From the NCBI GenBank assembly GCA_003249255.1, contig QKJP01000061.1, positions 1 through 64,000 of the forward strand: a stretch of DNA of 64,000 nt, read 5' to 3'. Both the position numbers and the translations under genes were made by a program. The stretch is from Bacteroidales bacterium. Lineage in GTDB: Bacteria; Bacteroidota; Bacteroidia; Bacteroidales; Marinilabiliaceae. The notes beneath the pieces were generated by a model, which had not been told where the DNA came from, did no database searches, and saw nothing but the letters and a program-made list of their open reading frames with translations. Shown piece after piece: positions 16,038 through 24,682 of this stretch. Numbering within the stretch: position 1 is the first letter of the stretch; each line of letters opens with the position of its first letter.

Positions 16038-16799
16038 GTGAGTTTGGAAGAAGGAAAGAAAATATATTTTGCATCAGATGTTCATCTTGGAGCTGCCGGT
16101 ATTAAGGATAAAAGAGCTCATGAAAAGCGATTTGTTAATTGGTTAGATTCCATTAAAGACACTGCTGGTGAAATATATTTGATGGGCGATATATTTGATT
16201 TTTGGTTTGAATACAAGCGTGTTGTTCCAAGAGGTTATACTCGTCTTTTAGGCAAATTATCAGAACTTACAGATCAAGGTATTCCGGTGCATTTTTTTTG
16301 TGGTAATCATGATCTTTGGGCTTTTGATTATTTAAGTTCAGAATGTGGTGTTAAACTTTATCATCACCCTGTGGTTAAAAGGATAGGTGGAAAAACATTC
16401 TATTTGGCCCATGGAGATGGTTTAGGATCTTATGACCAGAAGTATAATTTGTTAAAAATTTTGTTTACAAGTCGTTTTATGCAATGGTGTTTTGCCCGGT
16501 TGCATCCTAATTTTGGTATAGGTTGGGCCACTTCTTGGTCTACGAGTAGCCGAAAAAAAAATATGAAATATGGAGGCCCGGATTATTTGGGAGACGACAA
16601 AGAGTGGTTGGTACTTCATGCCAAAGATGAAATCAAGAAAAATCACATCGATTATTTTGTGTTTGGTCATCGTCATTTAGTAAAGGTAGTTGAAGTGGCA
16701 CCTAATAGTCATGTTTTTCATTTAGGAGATTGGATTCAGCATTTTAGTTATGCGGAGTTTGATGGAGAAACGCTGGAGTTAAAATTTAGTAAAAAATAA
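16038..16799 (+). CDS. lpxH: UDP-2,3-diacylglucosamine diphosphatase-like metallophosphoesterase
   Basis: 253 residues with the calcineurin-like phosphoesterase set in LpxH order: DVHLG (Asp14, His16), LMGDIFDFWFEYK, FFCGNHDLW, LAHGDG and VFGHRH. LpxH cleaves UDP-2,3-diacylglucosamine to lipid X in lipid A synthesis at the inner membrane face; the FDFWFEY segment and the C-terminal HxH favour LpxH over generic phosphatases. The start is GTG at 16038: the frame has a stop nine bases upstream and no ATG until later. It is followed 23 bases on by a ketoacyl synthase gene, so both lipid genes may form one unit. Confidence 0.85.
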   Translation: MSLEEGKKIYFASDVHLGAAGIKDKRAHEKRFVNWLDSIKDTAGEIYLMGDIFDFWFEYKRVVPRGYTRLLGKLSELTDQGIPVHFFCGNHDLWAFDYLSSECGVKLYHHPVVKRIGGKTFYLAHGDGLGSYDQKYNLLKILFTSRFMQWCFARLHPNFGIGWATSWSTSSRKKNMKYGGPDYLGDDKEWLVLHAKDEIKKNHIDYFVFGHRHLVKVVEVAPNSHVFHLGDWIQHFSYAEFDGETLELKFSKK

Positions 16800-16822
16800 A
16801 GAGTTAATAGATACATAAACAA

Positions 16823-17911
16823 ATGAGTTCAAAGGCAGGAATTTATTCTGTAATTACCGGAACAGGAAGTTATATTCCCGAGGTAGTGGTAGAAAATGCG
16901 CATTTTGCGAATAACGAGTTTTATAATGAAGACGGGACTCGTATAGAAACACCGGGTGATGAGATTGTAGAGAAGTTTCAGCAAATAACAGACATTACTC
17001 AGCGTCGTTTTGCAGAGGAAAAGCATTTAACTTCTGATTTAGCTGCTTTTGCGGGTAAAAGTGCTTTGGATGATGCCGGATTAGACCCAGAAAAGCTTGA
17101 TTACATCATTGTTGCTCATAATTTGGGAGATATTAAGTACGGATCAAACTATCCTGATATTTTGCCAACGTTAGCCTCACGTGTCAAAAAGAAATTAGGA
17201 ATTAAAAACCCAAAAACGGTAGCTTACGATATTACATTTGGTTGTCCGGGTTGGACTCAAGCCATGGTTCAGGCAAATTATTACATTAAGGCGGGTGATG
17301 CGAAAGCCTGTTTGGTTATTGGTGCCGATACCTTAAGCCGTTCCATGGAATCGCATGACCGCGATGCTATGATTTTTGCTGACGGTGCCGGTGCAGCAGT
17401 GTTAGAAGCTAAAGAGAGCAACGAGCCGGTAGGTATGATGAAGCATGTAACTCAAACCGATACTGAAGAGGTGTTAGAGATTCTTCAAATGGGGCCATCA
17501 TACAATCCTGATTTAAAAGATGGAGTTCCCTACCTGAAAATGCAAGGGCGCAAAGTTTATAACTACGCTTTAACCAATGTGCCTAATTTAGCAAAAGAGT
17601 GTTTAGATGTTAATGGATTAACACTTTCTGATGTTAAAAAAGTTTTGATTCATCAAGCTAATGCCAAAATGGATGAGGCCATTCTAAAACGTATTTTCCG
17701 GTTGTATGGTCAGAAAGAAGCTGATATGAGTGTTATGCCAATGACAATCAATCAACTAGGAAACAGTTCAGTTGCAACAGTTCCAACACTTTTAGATTTG
17801 GTAAGAAAGGGCAAAATGGAAGGTCATGAATTAAATAGTGGGGACTATGTGATGATGACTTCTGTTGGTGCAGGCATGAATATCAATGCTTTTATGTATA
17901 AGATGCCGTAA
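16823..17911 (+). CDS. beta-ketoacyl-ACP synthase III-like protein
   Basis: 362 residues of the FabH (KAS III) thiolase-fold family. The catalytic triad is recognisable: Cys141 in TFGCPGWTQA, His in VLIHQANAKMDEA and Asn in QLGNSSVATVP. The glycine-rich SVGAGMNINAF end is also typical. It is longer than housekeeping FabH (about 320) and carries an insert around residues 28-50 and 200-230, so it is more likely a paralogue for a special starter acyl group or secondary lipid than the essential FabH. A rho-independent terminator follows at 17938. Confidence 0.88.
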   Translation: MSSKAGIYSVITGTGSYIPEVVVENAHFANNEFYNEDGTRIETPGDEIVEKFQQITDITQRRFAEEKHLTSDLAAFAGKSALDDAGLDPEKLDYIIVAHNLGDIKYGSNYPDILPTLASRVKKKLGIKNPKTVAYDITFGCPGWTQAMVQANYYIKAGDAKACLVIGADTLSRSMESHDRDAMIFADGAGAAVLEAKESNEPVGMMKHVTQTDTEEVLEILQMGPSYNPDLKDGVPYLKMQGRKVYNYALTNVPNLAKECLDVNGLTLSDVKKVLIHQANAKMDEAILKRIFRLYGQKEADMSVMPMTINQLGNSSVATVPTLLDLVRKGKMEGHELNSGDYVMMTSVGAGMNINAFMYKMP

Positions 17912-17937
17912 ATAAATCATTAGATACTTTGCTTAAA

Positions 17938-17967
17938 AAGGCTGTCTTTAACGAGATGGCCTTTTTT
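17938..17967 (+). terminator. rho-independent terminator after KAS III gene
   Basis: Stem AGGCTGTCT / AGATGGCCT (with G-T pairs) around TTAACG, followed by six T. Confidence 0.7.
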
Positions 17968-17972
17968 ATTGT

Positions 17973-18037
17973 TTAATGAACAATGATGAATGTTTAGTGA
18001 GAAGCATTAATAATTAATCATTCAAAATTCAACATTG
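17973..18037. repeat. AATGATG-type short repeats, inverted arms
   Basis: Left arm 17973-17998 (AATGAAC, AATGATG, AATGTTT) and right arm 18013-18037 (CATTCAAAATTCAACATTG) are degenerate and roughly inverted copies of a 7-nt unit. No ORF lies between them. It belongs to the same style of intergenic array as those near the his genes. Confidence 0.4.
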
Positions 18038-18101
18038 TTTTGTGTTGATAAGATGTGAAAAATCAACCAATCAAATCATCCATTTCCAGCGTTTGTTGTT
18101 G

Positions 18102-18109
18102 TACTTTTG
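18102..18109 (+). promoter_or_regulatory. Bacteroidota -7 box TACTTTTG before dnaE
   Basis: TACTTTTG lies 30 bases before the dnaE ATG. A -33 TTG is not evident at the usual distance. Confidence 0.5.
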
Positions 18110-18138
18110 AACTTCTATTTTTCTTTTAAAGCAATCAC

Positions 18139-21100
18139 ATGTTTATAGTTTTTGATACAGAAACCACCGGCTTGCCCAAGAACTGGAAAGCCCCTCTTAC
18201 AGACGTAGATAACTGGCCAAGGATGGTGCAATTGGCCTGGCAATGTCACGATGTGGACGGTAAGTTCTTGTACGATAAAAACCATGTGATTATTCCTGAT
18301 GGGTATACCATACCTGATGAGGTGGTTAATGTGCATGGTATTACTACTGAGATTGCATACGAAAAAGGGATTCCGTTAAAAGAAGCTTTAGAAGATTTTA
18401 TAGCCGATGTAAAAAAGTGTCGTGCCATAGTTGGCCACAATATCGATTTCGATATTAAAATTGTTGGTGCTGAGTTGTTACGGACTGAGATGGAAGAGAT
18501 TTTAAGCTCCTTCCCCCGCATCTGTACCATGATTGAAAGTACTGAGTATTGTGCGATCATGAAAAATGGTAAGCCCAAGCGCCCGACATTAACAGAGCTA
18601 CATACCAAATTATTTGGGGTAGCTTTTGCCGAAGCTCATAATGCTGCGGCTGATGTGGAAGCAACCACGCGTTGTTTCTTAGAGCTGATCCGTGTTGGTG
18701 GCATGCCCAATAAGGCCCTTCACATGAGTGTGGCTGAGATTACTGCGTTTAGGGAGATAAACACAGATGTCATTCAACCGGCCGGAATTAAGTATGAGTC
18801 TTTCAAGGTAGATGTGCTTGAGGATATCTCCATTGAAGAAGAAGAAAAGCGGTTAAGAGAAGCTGCAAAATCTGGTGAGCGTCAGCCATTTGTTCATTTG
18901 CATGTGCACACTCAATATTCTATATTAGATGGAGCTGCCAAAACAGCCGATATTGCAGCCAAGGCCAAAGCTGATGGTATGCCGGCCGTGGCTATTACCG
19001 ATCATGGTAGTATGTTTGGTGTTAAAGAATTTCACGTAGCCTGTTCAAAAGCTGAAATAAAACCAATCATTGGGGTCGAAGCCTACGTGGCTCGACGATC
19101 CATACACGATAAACAAGACAAATCAGACGGGTCAGGTCATCATATCATATTGTTAGCCAAAAACTATAAAGGTTATCAAAACTTAATGGCTCTTACATCC
19201 ATTGCCCATAACGAGGGGATGTACTATAAGCCGCGTATAGATAAAGACTTGTTAAAGAAGCATTCTGAAGGGGTGATTGTTTCCAGCGCTTGCTTAGGAG
19301 GTGAAGTTGCACAACACATCATGAATGGTAATTTAGATAAAGCCAAAGAAACTATTTTATGGTATAAAGGAGTTTTTGGCGATGATTATTACCTGGAGAT
19401 GATGCGTCATAAAAATGATGATAAAAGGCTGCGGACAGAGATTTATGAAAATCAAGTTAAAGTAAATAAGGTTCTTGTTGATTTAGGAAAGGAGTTAGGT
19501 GTAAAATATATAGCTACCAACGATTCTCATTTTGTAAATCCCGAAGATGCTGAGGCGCACGATGTATTGGTGTGTTTGAGTACCGGACGCGATTACGATG
19601 ATGAGACACGCATGCGCTATACCAAGCAAGAGTGGTTTAAAACCACCGACGAGATGAATGAGCTCTTTGCCGATTACCCGGAAGCACTTTCCAATACCGT
19701 GGAGATTGCAGATAAGGTAGAGTTTTTTCAATTGAATTCTGATCCTATTATGCCTCCTTTCGATATTCCGAAGGATTTTGGGACTTTTGAATCTTATAAA
19801 GAGAAATATTCGGAAGAAGCCATTGTTGAAGAATTTAGTCAGAAATCCGTTGATCGTTTAGGTGGCTACGAAAAAGTTCTTCAAATTAAATTGGAGTCCG
19901 ATTATTTAGAGTACTTAACATACGAAGGGGTTAAGAAAAGATATCCCGGCGATGAATTTACTCAAGATAAAAAAGAGCGTATCGACTTTGAGTTAGATAC
20001 CATCAAAACCATGGGTTTCCCGGGATATTTCTTGATTGTACAGGATTTTATCAACTGGGCCAAAGATAATGGTGTACTTGTAGGTCCTGGTCGTGGTTCT
20101 GCTGCCGGAGCTGCTGTTGCTTACTGTGTGGGTATCACAGATGTAGACCCGATTAAATACGATTTGCTTTTCGAGCGTTTCTTAAATCCCGATCGGATCT
20201 CCATGCCCGATGTCGATATCGACTTTGATGATGATGGACGTCAGGCGGTTTTAGATTATGTAACCAATAAATATGGGCAGGAGAAAGTTGCTCACATTTG
20301 TACCTTTGGTACCATGGCCACTAAGAGTTCCATTAAGGATGTTGCCCGGGTGCTGCGATTAGATTTATCTGAAGCGAACCGCTTGGCCAAAATGGTTCCT
20401 GAAGCTCCTAAAATGAGTTTCAAAAAAGCCTATAAAGAAGAACCTGAGCTGCTGAAAGAAAAAGATTCCCTCAATCCTTTAATAGCCCGTACCATGCGTT
20501 TTGCCGAGGCTTTAGAAGGATCTGTTCGTCAAACAGGAGTGCATGCCTGTGGTATTCTTATTGGTAAAAATGCTTTAAGTGAGCATGTTCCGGTTATGCC
20601 AACCAAAGGCGAGGACTTACTTACAACTCAATACGATGGCCGTTTTGTAGAAGACATTGGTCTGTTAAAGATGGATTTCCTTGGGTTGAAGACTCTATCC
20701 ATTATAAAAGAAGTATTAAGTAATATCAAACTGTCGAAAGGTATTGATATAGATATTAATAATGTTCCTCTGGAAGATGATAAGGCGTTTGAACTTTTTA
20801 GTCGTGGCGAAACAACAGCCATCTTCCAGTTTGAATCTCCCGGGATGAAAAAGCACTTACGCGCCTTAAAACCAAACCGTTTTGAGGATTTGGTGGCCAT
20901 GAATGCGTTATACCGTCCGGGACCAATGGAGTATATCCCTTCGTTTATTGAGCGTAAGCATGGGCGTGAAGAAATTCAGTACGATCACCCAATGATGGAG
21001 CCTTATTTGAAGGATACATACGGTATTACCGTTTATCAGGAGCAGGTGATGCTTCAGTCGCGTGCACTTGGTGGATTTACGCGTGGTGACTCCGATTCCT

Positions 21101-22506
21101 TACGTAAGGCAATGGGTAAGAAAATCATTGCTATGATGGATAAACTAAAGGAAAAGTTTATCGTCGGATGTAAGGATAGTAAGGAGTTTATGGACGGCTG
21201 CAAAGGCAAAGACGTTGATAAGCTTATCGATAAAATCTGGGGTGACTGGGAAGCCTTTGCCAGTTATGCATTTAACAAATCTCACTCGGTTTGTTACGCC
21301 TACATTGCATATCAAACCGGTTATTTAAAAGCGCATTACCCTGCTGAGTTTATGGCCGGGGTATTAAGTCGTAATTTAAGTGATATTACCAAGATTACCA
21401 CCTTCATGGAAGAATGTAAAAACATGGGGATGGATGTATTGGGGCCTGATGTCAATGAATCTTATCGTAAGTTTACGGTAAACAAAAGTGGTGCGATTCG
21501 ATTTGGTATGGCAGGTATTAAAGGCGTTGGTGAAGGTGCAGTAGAAGTTATTATCAAGGAGCGTGAGGAAAATGGACCTTATAAAGATGTTTTTGATTTT
21601 GTAGAGAGATTGCCATTAACCACGGTTAATAAGAAGAACCTGGAGGCTTTAGCCGATGCGGGCGCTTTTGATGGGATGGGAGATATACATCGGGCACAAT
21701 TTTTTGCTTCTAACCCCATGGAGGATACGAATTTTATCGAGAATTTAATCCGTTACGGAAATAAATATCAGGCAGATAAGGCAACGACCAGCAATTCGCT
21801 GTTTGGTAGTTTGGATGGTGGAATTGAAATTAAAAAACCCGACGTTCCTAAGTGTGAGCCTTATTCTAATATTGAAAAATTAAATCGCGAAAAAGAGGTA
21901 ATTGGTATTTATCTATCTGCACACCCCTTGGATGATTTTAAGATAGAATTTAATTTTATTAACACCGAATTAAAGCAACTGAGTGAATTAGAGGAGTTAA
22001 ATGGAAGAGAAGTTTCCATGGGTGGAATGGTGACTAATGTTCGCAGAGGAACCACTAAGAAAGGAAATCCATTCGCGATCATGACATTGGAAGATTTTAG
22101 TGGTTCGTATGAGTTTGCTTTTTTTGGACCCGATTACACCAACTTTATGCCCTTCCTTGAAAATGGATTCTTTTTAATGATCAAAGGACGTGTTCAAGGT
22201 CGGAAATTCAATCAGGAAGAATTAGAAGTGAAAATTAATCATATTTCATTTCTATCAGAGGTGCGTGATAAGATGGTGAATTGTGTTACCTTAAAAGTGC
22301 CACTGCAATCTGTAAATGAAGAATTAATCACCGAATTGTCCGAGATGACAAAAACGGAAGAAGGAAAAGCATTGAAATTTATCGTGTTTGATCCGGAAAC
22401 AAAAAACTCCGTTCAGTTGTTAGCTAGAAGTGCAAAGGTTGATCTAAGTGATGATCTGGTAAGGTATATTGAAGGGCATCCTGAATTGACAATGACTTTT
22501 TCGTAA
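18139..22506 (+). CDS. dnaE: DNA polymerase III alpha subunit with fused N-terminal 3'-5' exonuclease
   Basis: 1455 residues. An N-terminal DnaQ-type exonuclease (about 1-200) has FDTETTG, VGHNIDFD and HNAAADVEATTR. A PHP domain starts near 250 (FVHLHVHTQYSILDGA, ITDHGSMFG). The polymerase core follows, with GPGRGSAAGA and the catalytic aspartates in MPDVDIDFDDDGR (about 691-693), then helix-hairpin-helix segments and a C-terminal OB fold (REVSMGGMVTNVRRG). So polymerase and proofreading nuclease are in one chain, unlike E. coli where DnaQ is separate. The ATG at 18139 is directly before the first exonuclease motif and is well placed after the promoter box. Confidence 0.97.
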   Translation: MFIVFDTETTGLPKNWKAPLTDVDNWPRMVQLAWQCHDVDGKFLYDKNHVIIPDGYTIPDEVVNVHGITTEIAYEKGIPLKEALEDFIADVKKCRAIVGHNIDFDIKIVGAELLRTEMEEILSSFPRICTMIESTEYCAIMKNGKPKRPTLTELHTKLFGVAFAEAHNAAADVEATTRCFLELIRVGGMPNKALHMSVAEITAFREINTDVIQPAGIKYESFKVDVLEDISIEEEEKRLREAAKSGERQPFVHLHVHTQYSILDGAAKTADIAAKAKADGMPAVAITDHGSMFGVKEFHVACSKAEIKPIIGVEAYVARRSIHDKQDKSDGSGHHIILLAKNYKGYQNLMALTSIAHNEGMYYKPRIDKDLLKKHSEGVIVSSACLGGEVAQHIMNGNLDKAKETILWYKGVFGDDYYLEMMRHKNDDKRLRTEIYENQVKVNKVLVDLGKELGVKYIATNDSHFVNPEDAEAHDVLVCLSTGRDYDDETRMRYTKQEWFKTTDEMNELFADYPEALSNTVEIADKVEFFQLNSDPIMPPFDIPKDFGTFESYKEKYSEEAIVEEFSQKSVDRLGGYEKVLQIKLESDYLEYLTYEGVKKRYPGDEFTQDKKERIDFELDTIKTMGFPGYFLIVQDFINWAKDNGVLVGPGRGSAAGAAVAYCVGITDVDPIKYDLLFERFLNPDRISMPDVDIDFDDDGRQAVLDYVTNKYGQEKVAHICTFGTMATKSSIKDVARVLRLDLSEANRLAKMVPEAPKMSFKKAYKEEPELLKEKDSLNPLIARTMRFAEALEGSVRQTGVHACGILIGKNALSEHVPVMPTKGEDLLTTQYDGRFVEDIGLLKMDFLGLKTLSIIKEVLSNIKLSKGIDIDINNVPLEDDKAFELFSRGETTAIFQFESPGMKKHLRALKPNRFEDLVAMNALYRPGPMEYIPSFIERKHGREEIQYDHPMMEPYLKDTYGITVYQEQVMLQSRALGGFTRGDSDSLRKAMGKKIIAMMDKLKEKFIVGCKDSKEFMDGCKGKDVDKLIDKIWGDWEAFASYAFNKSHSVCYAYIAYQTGYLKAHYPAEFMAGVLSRNLSDITKITTFMEECKNMGMDVLGPDVNESYRKFTVNKSGAIRFGMAGIKGVGEGAVEVIIKEREENGPYKDVFDFVERLPLTTVNKKNLEALADAGAFDGMGDIHRAQFFASNPMEDTNFIENLIRYGNKYQADKATTSNSLFGSLDGGIEIKKPDVPKCEPYSNIEKLNREKEVIGIYLSAHPLDDFKIEFNFINTELKQLSELEELNGREVSMGGMVTNVRRGTTKKGNPFAIMTLEDFSGSYEFAFFGPDYTNFMPFLENGFFLMIKGRVQGRKFNQEELEVKINHISFLSEVRDKMVNCVTLKVPLQSVNEELITELSEMTKTEEGKALKFIVFDPETKNSVQLLARSAKVDLSDDLVRYIEGHPELTMTFS

Positions 22507-22584
22507 TGTGTCGTGTGTTAGCATGTTTTATGCTAATTTAATGTTAAGAAATTGGGGGCGTTTTAAAAATGAAAGGTTTTTTAA

Positions 22585-22612
22585 TTGAAAAACCGATTAT
22601 TTTTTAACTTTG
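22585..22612 (+). promoter_or_regulatory. promoter TTG-N17-TAACTTTG before trxA
   Basis: TTG 22585-22587 and TAACTTTG 22605-22612 match the Bacteroidota consensus spacing. The transcript would have a leader of about 40 bases. Confidence 0.7.
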
Positions 22613-22660
22613 TGTAAAGAGGAGAATTAAGTACGATTTATTAATAAAAAAATATTCACT

Positions 22661-22978
22661 ATGTTGATCGAAGTTACAGACGATAATTTTGAAGAAGTAG
22701 TATTGAAGTCGGATAAGCCAGTGTTGGTAGATTTTTGGGCTGAATGGTGTGGGCCATGTCGTATGGTTGGACCAATTGTAAAGGAGTTAGCAGATGATTA
22801 TGGCGATAAAGCTGTAATTACAAAAATGGATGTGGATAACAATCCGGGTACTTCTGCAAAATTTGGAATTAGAAACATTCCAACAATTTTATTCTTCAAA
22901 AATGGAGAAATTGTAGATAAGCAAGTAGGCGCTGTTCCTAAAACAATTTTAGCTTCTAAAATGGATGCTTTAATGTAA
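22661..22978 (+). CDS. trxA: thioredoxin
   Basis: A 105-residue cytoplasmic thioredoxin with the redox site WCGPC (Cys30, Cys33) and the cis-proline in RNIPTILFF. Length and motifs are canonical. It reduces protein disulphides with electrons from thioredoxin reductase, whose gene is not in the window. It is a single-gene unit with a good promoter upstream and a strong terminator downstream. Confidence 0.97.
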   Translation: MLIEVTDDNFEEVVLKSDKPVLVDFWAEWCGPCRMVGPIVKELADDYGDKAVITKMDVDNNPGTSAKFGIRNIPTILFFKNGEIVDKQVGAVPKTILASKMDALM

Positions 22979-23000
22979 TAAGGAATTTCTTAGGATATTA

Positions 23001-23030
23001 AAAGCTGTCATGTGAATGATGGCTTTTTTT
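23001..23030. terminator. bidirectional terminator between trxA and bifunctional nuclease gene
   Basis: Stem AAAGCTGTCAT / ATGATGGCTTT with loop GTGA and a T-run on the plus strand. On the minus strand the flanking A residues give a shorter T-run, so it may also serve the converging gene that ends at 23097. Confidence 0.8.
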
Positions 23031-23096
23031 ATTTTATAATAGAGCTCGAATAAGTCATTGAAATTACTTAATTTGAAAAAAAATAAGTGCAGCTGT

Positions 23097-23684
23097 TTAT
23101 TTTCTAGCCTCAATGGCGTTCTTAATCAAGGCAGCCTTTTCGTAATCTTCATTGGCGATAGCTGCATTAAGCATGTCTTTTAATTCAGCAATGCTTTTTG
23201 ATTCAAATTCGGATTGAGAACCTTCATGTTTGTGGCCTTGGATATGGAGTTCTTCTTCTTTTTTGTCAAAGTCTAACACAATACCTGCCTTTGTCATGAT
23301 TTCTTCATAAGTATAAATCGGGCAGTTGAAACGTAAAGCTAAAGCAACAGCATCGGAAGTCCGTGAGTCAATGTGTAGAAGTTCTTCGCCTTTTTTACAA
23401 ACCAATTCAGAGTAGAATATCCCTTCTTCTAATTTATAGATGATAACTTCAAGGATATCGATGGCAAAAGATCGAGCAAAATTTAAGAAAAGATCGTGTG
23501 TTAATGGACGCGGAGGTTCCAAACCTTCAAGTTTAATGGCAATGGATTGAGCTTCAACACCTCCAATGATGATAGGGATTCTTCTTTCTCCATTTTCTTC
23601 TGATAATACCAGAGCATAGGCCCCGGATTGAGTTTGGCTATAGGATAATCCAAGAATATTTAACTTGATCTTTTGTTTATTCAT
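23097..23684 (-). CDS. bifunctional nuclease (BFN/DUF151) domain protein with UVR motif
   Basis: 195 residues. The BFN (DUF151) domain spans about 1-135 with RRIPIIIGGVEAQSIAIKLEG, RPLTHDLF and DSRTSDAVALALRFNCPIY, which are the family's conserved blocks. A C-terminal UvrB/UvrC-type motif follows (about 160-195, ELKDMLNAAIANEDYEKAALIKNAIE). This two-domain form is common in Bacteroidota; BFN-domain proteins have been reported as nucleases in plants and bacteria, but the role here is not established. A minus-strand TATATTTG box lies at 23773-23780. Confidence 0.9.
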   Translation of the reverse strand: MNKQKIKLNILGLSYSQTQSGAYALVLSEENGERRIPIIIGGVEAQSIAIKLEGLEPPRPLTHDLFLNFARSFAIDILEVIIYKLEEGIFYSELVCKKGEELLHIDSRTSDAVALALRFNCPIYTYEEIMTKAGIVLDFDKKEEELHIQGHKHEGSQSEFESKSIAELKDMLNAAIANEDYEKAALIKNAIEARK

Positions 23685-23998
23685 TATTCCTTTTATTGTA
23701 CCTCGCCGCAGTCTCCTTTGTTGATTGGAATGTAAGCAATAAGAGGGTTTTGGTTATGATTACATACTCAAACAAATATAGTGATATCTTTTTAACATTG
23801 CAGATTCCTTTACAATTATTAGGATAAGATTGAGGTTTTTTAGCTAAAAAACTTATTTTCAATGCAAGTGAAGTGAAAAGCGTTTGGCGATCCAGTTTTT
23901 TCTTTCTAATTTTGCAATCCGTTGAAATCCGTTGAGGTTAAACAAGTGATTTTTCGATTAAATCCACCTCCCGGAGAAAACCATAAATTATTGGTCAA
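23685..23998. other. divergent promoter region between BFN gene and rplU
   Basis: 314 bases between divergent genes. It contains the minus-strand box TATATTTG (plus-strand 23773-23780) for the BFN gene, the rplU promoter (23883-23914) and a leader of about 80 bases before rplU. No ORF or repeat array is seen. Confidence 0.6.
23883..23914 (+). promoter_or_regulatory. promoter TTTG-N20-TAATTTTG before rplU
   Basis: TTTG at 23883-23886 and TAATTTTG at 23907-23914 fit the Bacteroidota promoter. Transcription would start about 75-80 bases before rplU; the leader contains CCGTTGA twice (23918-23936) and a small CTCC-C-GGAG hairpin (about 23966-23976). Confidence 0.65.
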
Positions 23999-24310
23999 AT
24001 GTACGCAATTGTAGACATTGCAGGACAGCAATTCAAAGTAGAAAAAGATCGCAAGATTTTTGTGCATCGTTTAGGCGCTGAGGAAGGTGCAACAGTAGAA
24101 TTTGAAAAAGTTCTTTTAGTAGACGAAGAAGGTGCAGTAAAAATTGGAGCTCCTGTTGTAGCAGGTGCTAAAGTAACTGCAAAAGTTTTATCTCATGTAA
24201 AAGGTGATAAAGTAATCGTTTTCAAAAAGAAAAGAAGAAAAAGTTTTAGAAAGAAGAACGGACATCGTCAGTACTTCACTCAAATTCAAATTGAAGCAAT
24301 CCAAGGTTAA
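23999..24310 (+). CDS. rplU: 50S ribosomal protein L21
   Basis: 103 residues beginning [16 protein letters not shown], the canonical L21 N-terminus, and containing the basic [19 protein letters not shown] segment that contacts 23S rRNA. The length is standard. It is followed 19 bases later by rpmA, the usual bacterial rplU-rpmA pair. The long leader might hold autoregulation, but no known leader motif was recognised. Confidence 0.98.
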   Translation: MYAIVDIAGQQFKVEKDRKIFVHRLGAEEGATVEFEKVLLVDEEGAVKIGAPVVAGAKVTAKVLSHVKGDKVIVFKKKRRKSFRKKNGHRQYFTQIQIEAIQG

Positions 24311-24329
24311 CAAAAAAAATTAAATAGAG

Positions 24330-24593
24330 ATGGCACATAAAAAAGGAGTCGGTAGTTCGAAGAACGGTAGAGAGTCGGAAAGTAAACGACTTGGCGTTAA
24401 AATTTACGGTGGTCAGTCAGCTAAAGCTGGTAACATCTTAGTAAGACAACGTGGTACACAACACCACCCTGGTGCAAATGTAGGTATTGGTAGAGATCAT
24501 ACTTTATTTGCTCTTATCGATGGTAACGTTGAGTTCCGTAAAGCTAAGAACAATAGATCTTTCGTTTCAGTTAAGCCTTTTGCTGCTGAATAA
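24330..24593 (+). CDS. rpmA: 50S ribosomal protein L27
   Basis: 87 residues beginning [16 protein letters not shown], with [21 protein letters not shown], the canonical L27 core whose N-terminus reaches the peptidyl transferase centre. It starts directly with MAHKKG, so there is no cleavable N-terminal extension of the Firmicutes type. It ends the rplU-rpmA operon; a strong terminator follows. Confidence 0.98.
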   Translation: MAHKKGVGSSKNGRESESKRLGVKIYGGQSAKAGNILVRQRGTQHHPGANVGIGRDHTLFALIDGNVEFRKAKNNRSFVSVKPFAAE

Positions 24594-24612
24594 GATTGAT
24601 AAAAGCATTATT

Positions 24613-24661
24613 AAATCTCCTGCTTTTGTTACTTTCGTAGCGAATTCAGGAGATTTTTTTT
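24613..24661 (+). terminator. strong terminator after rpmA
   Basis: Perfect 10-bp stem AAATCTCCTG / CAGGAGATTT (24613-24622, 24647-24656) with a T-run. The 24-base loop includes TACTTTCG (24630-24637), a possible -7 box variant for serS. Confidence 0.85.
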
Positions 24662-24682
24662 AGTACCAATACATAATCGCAT

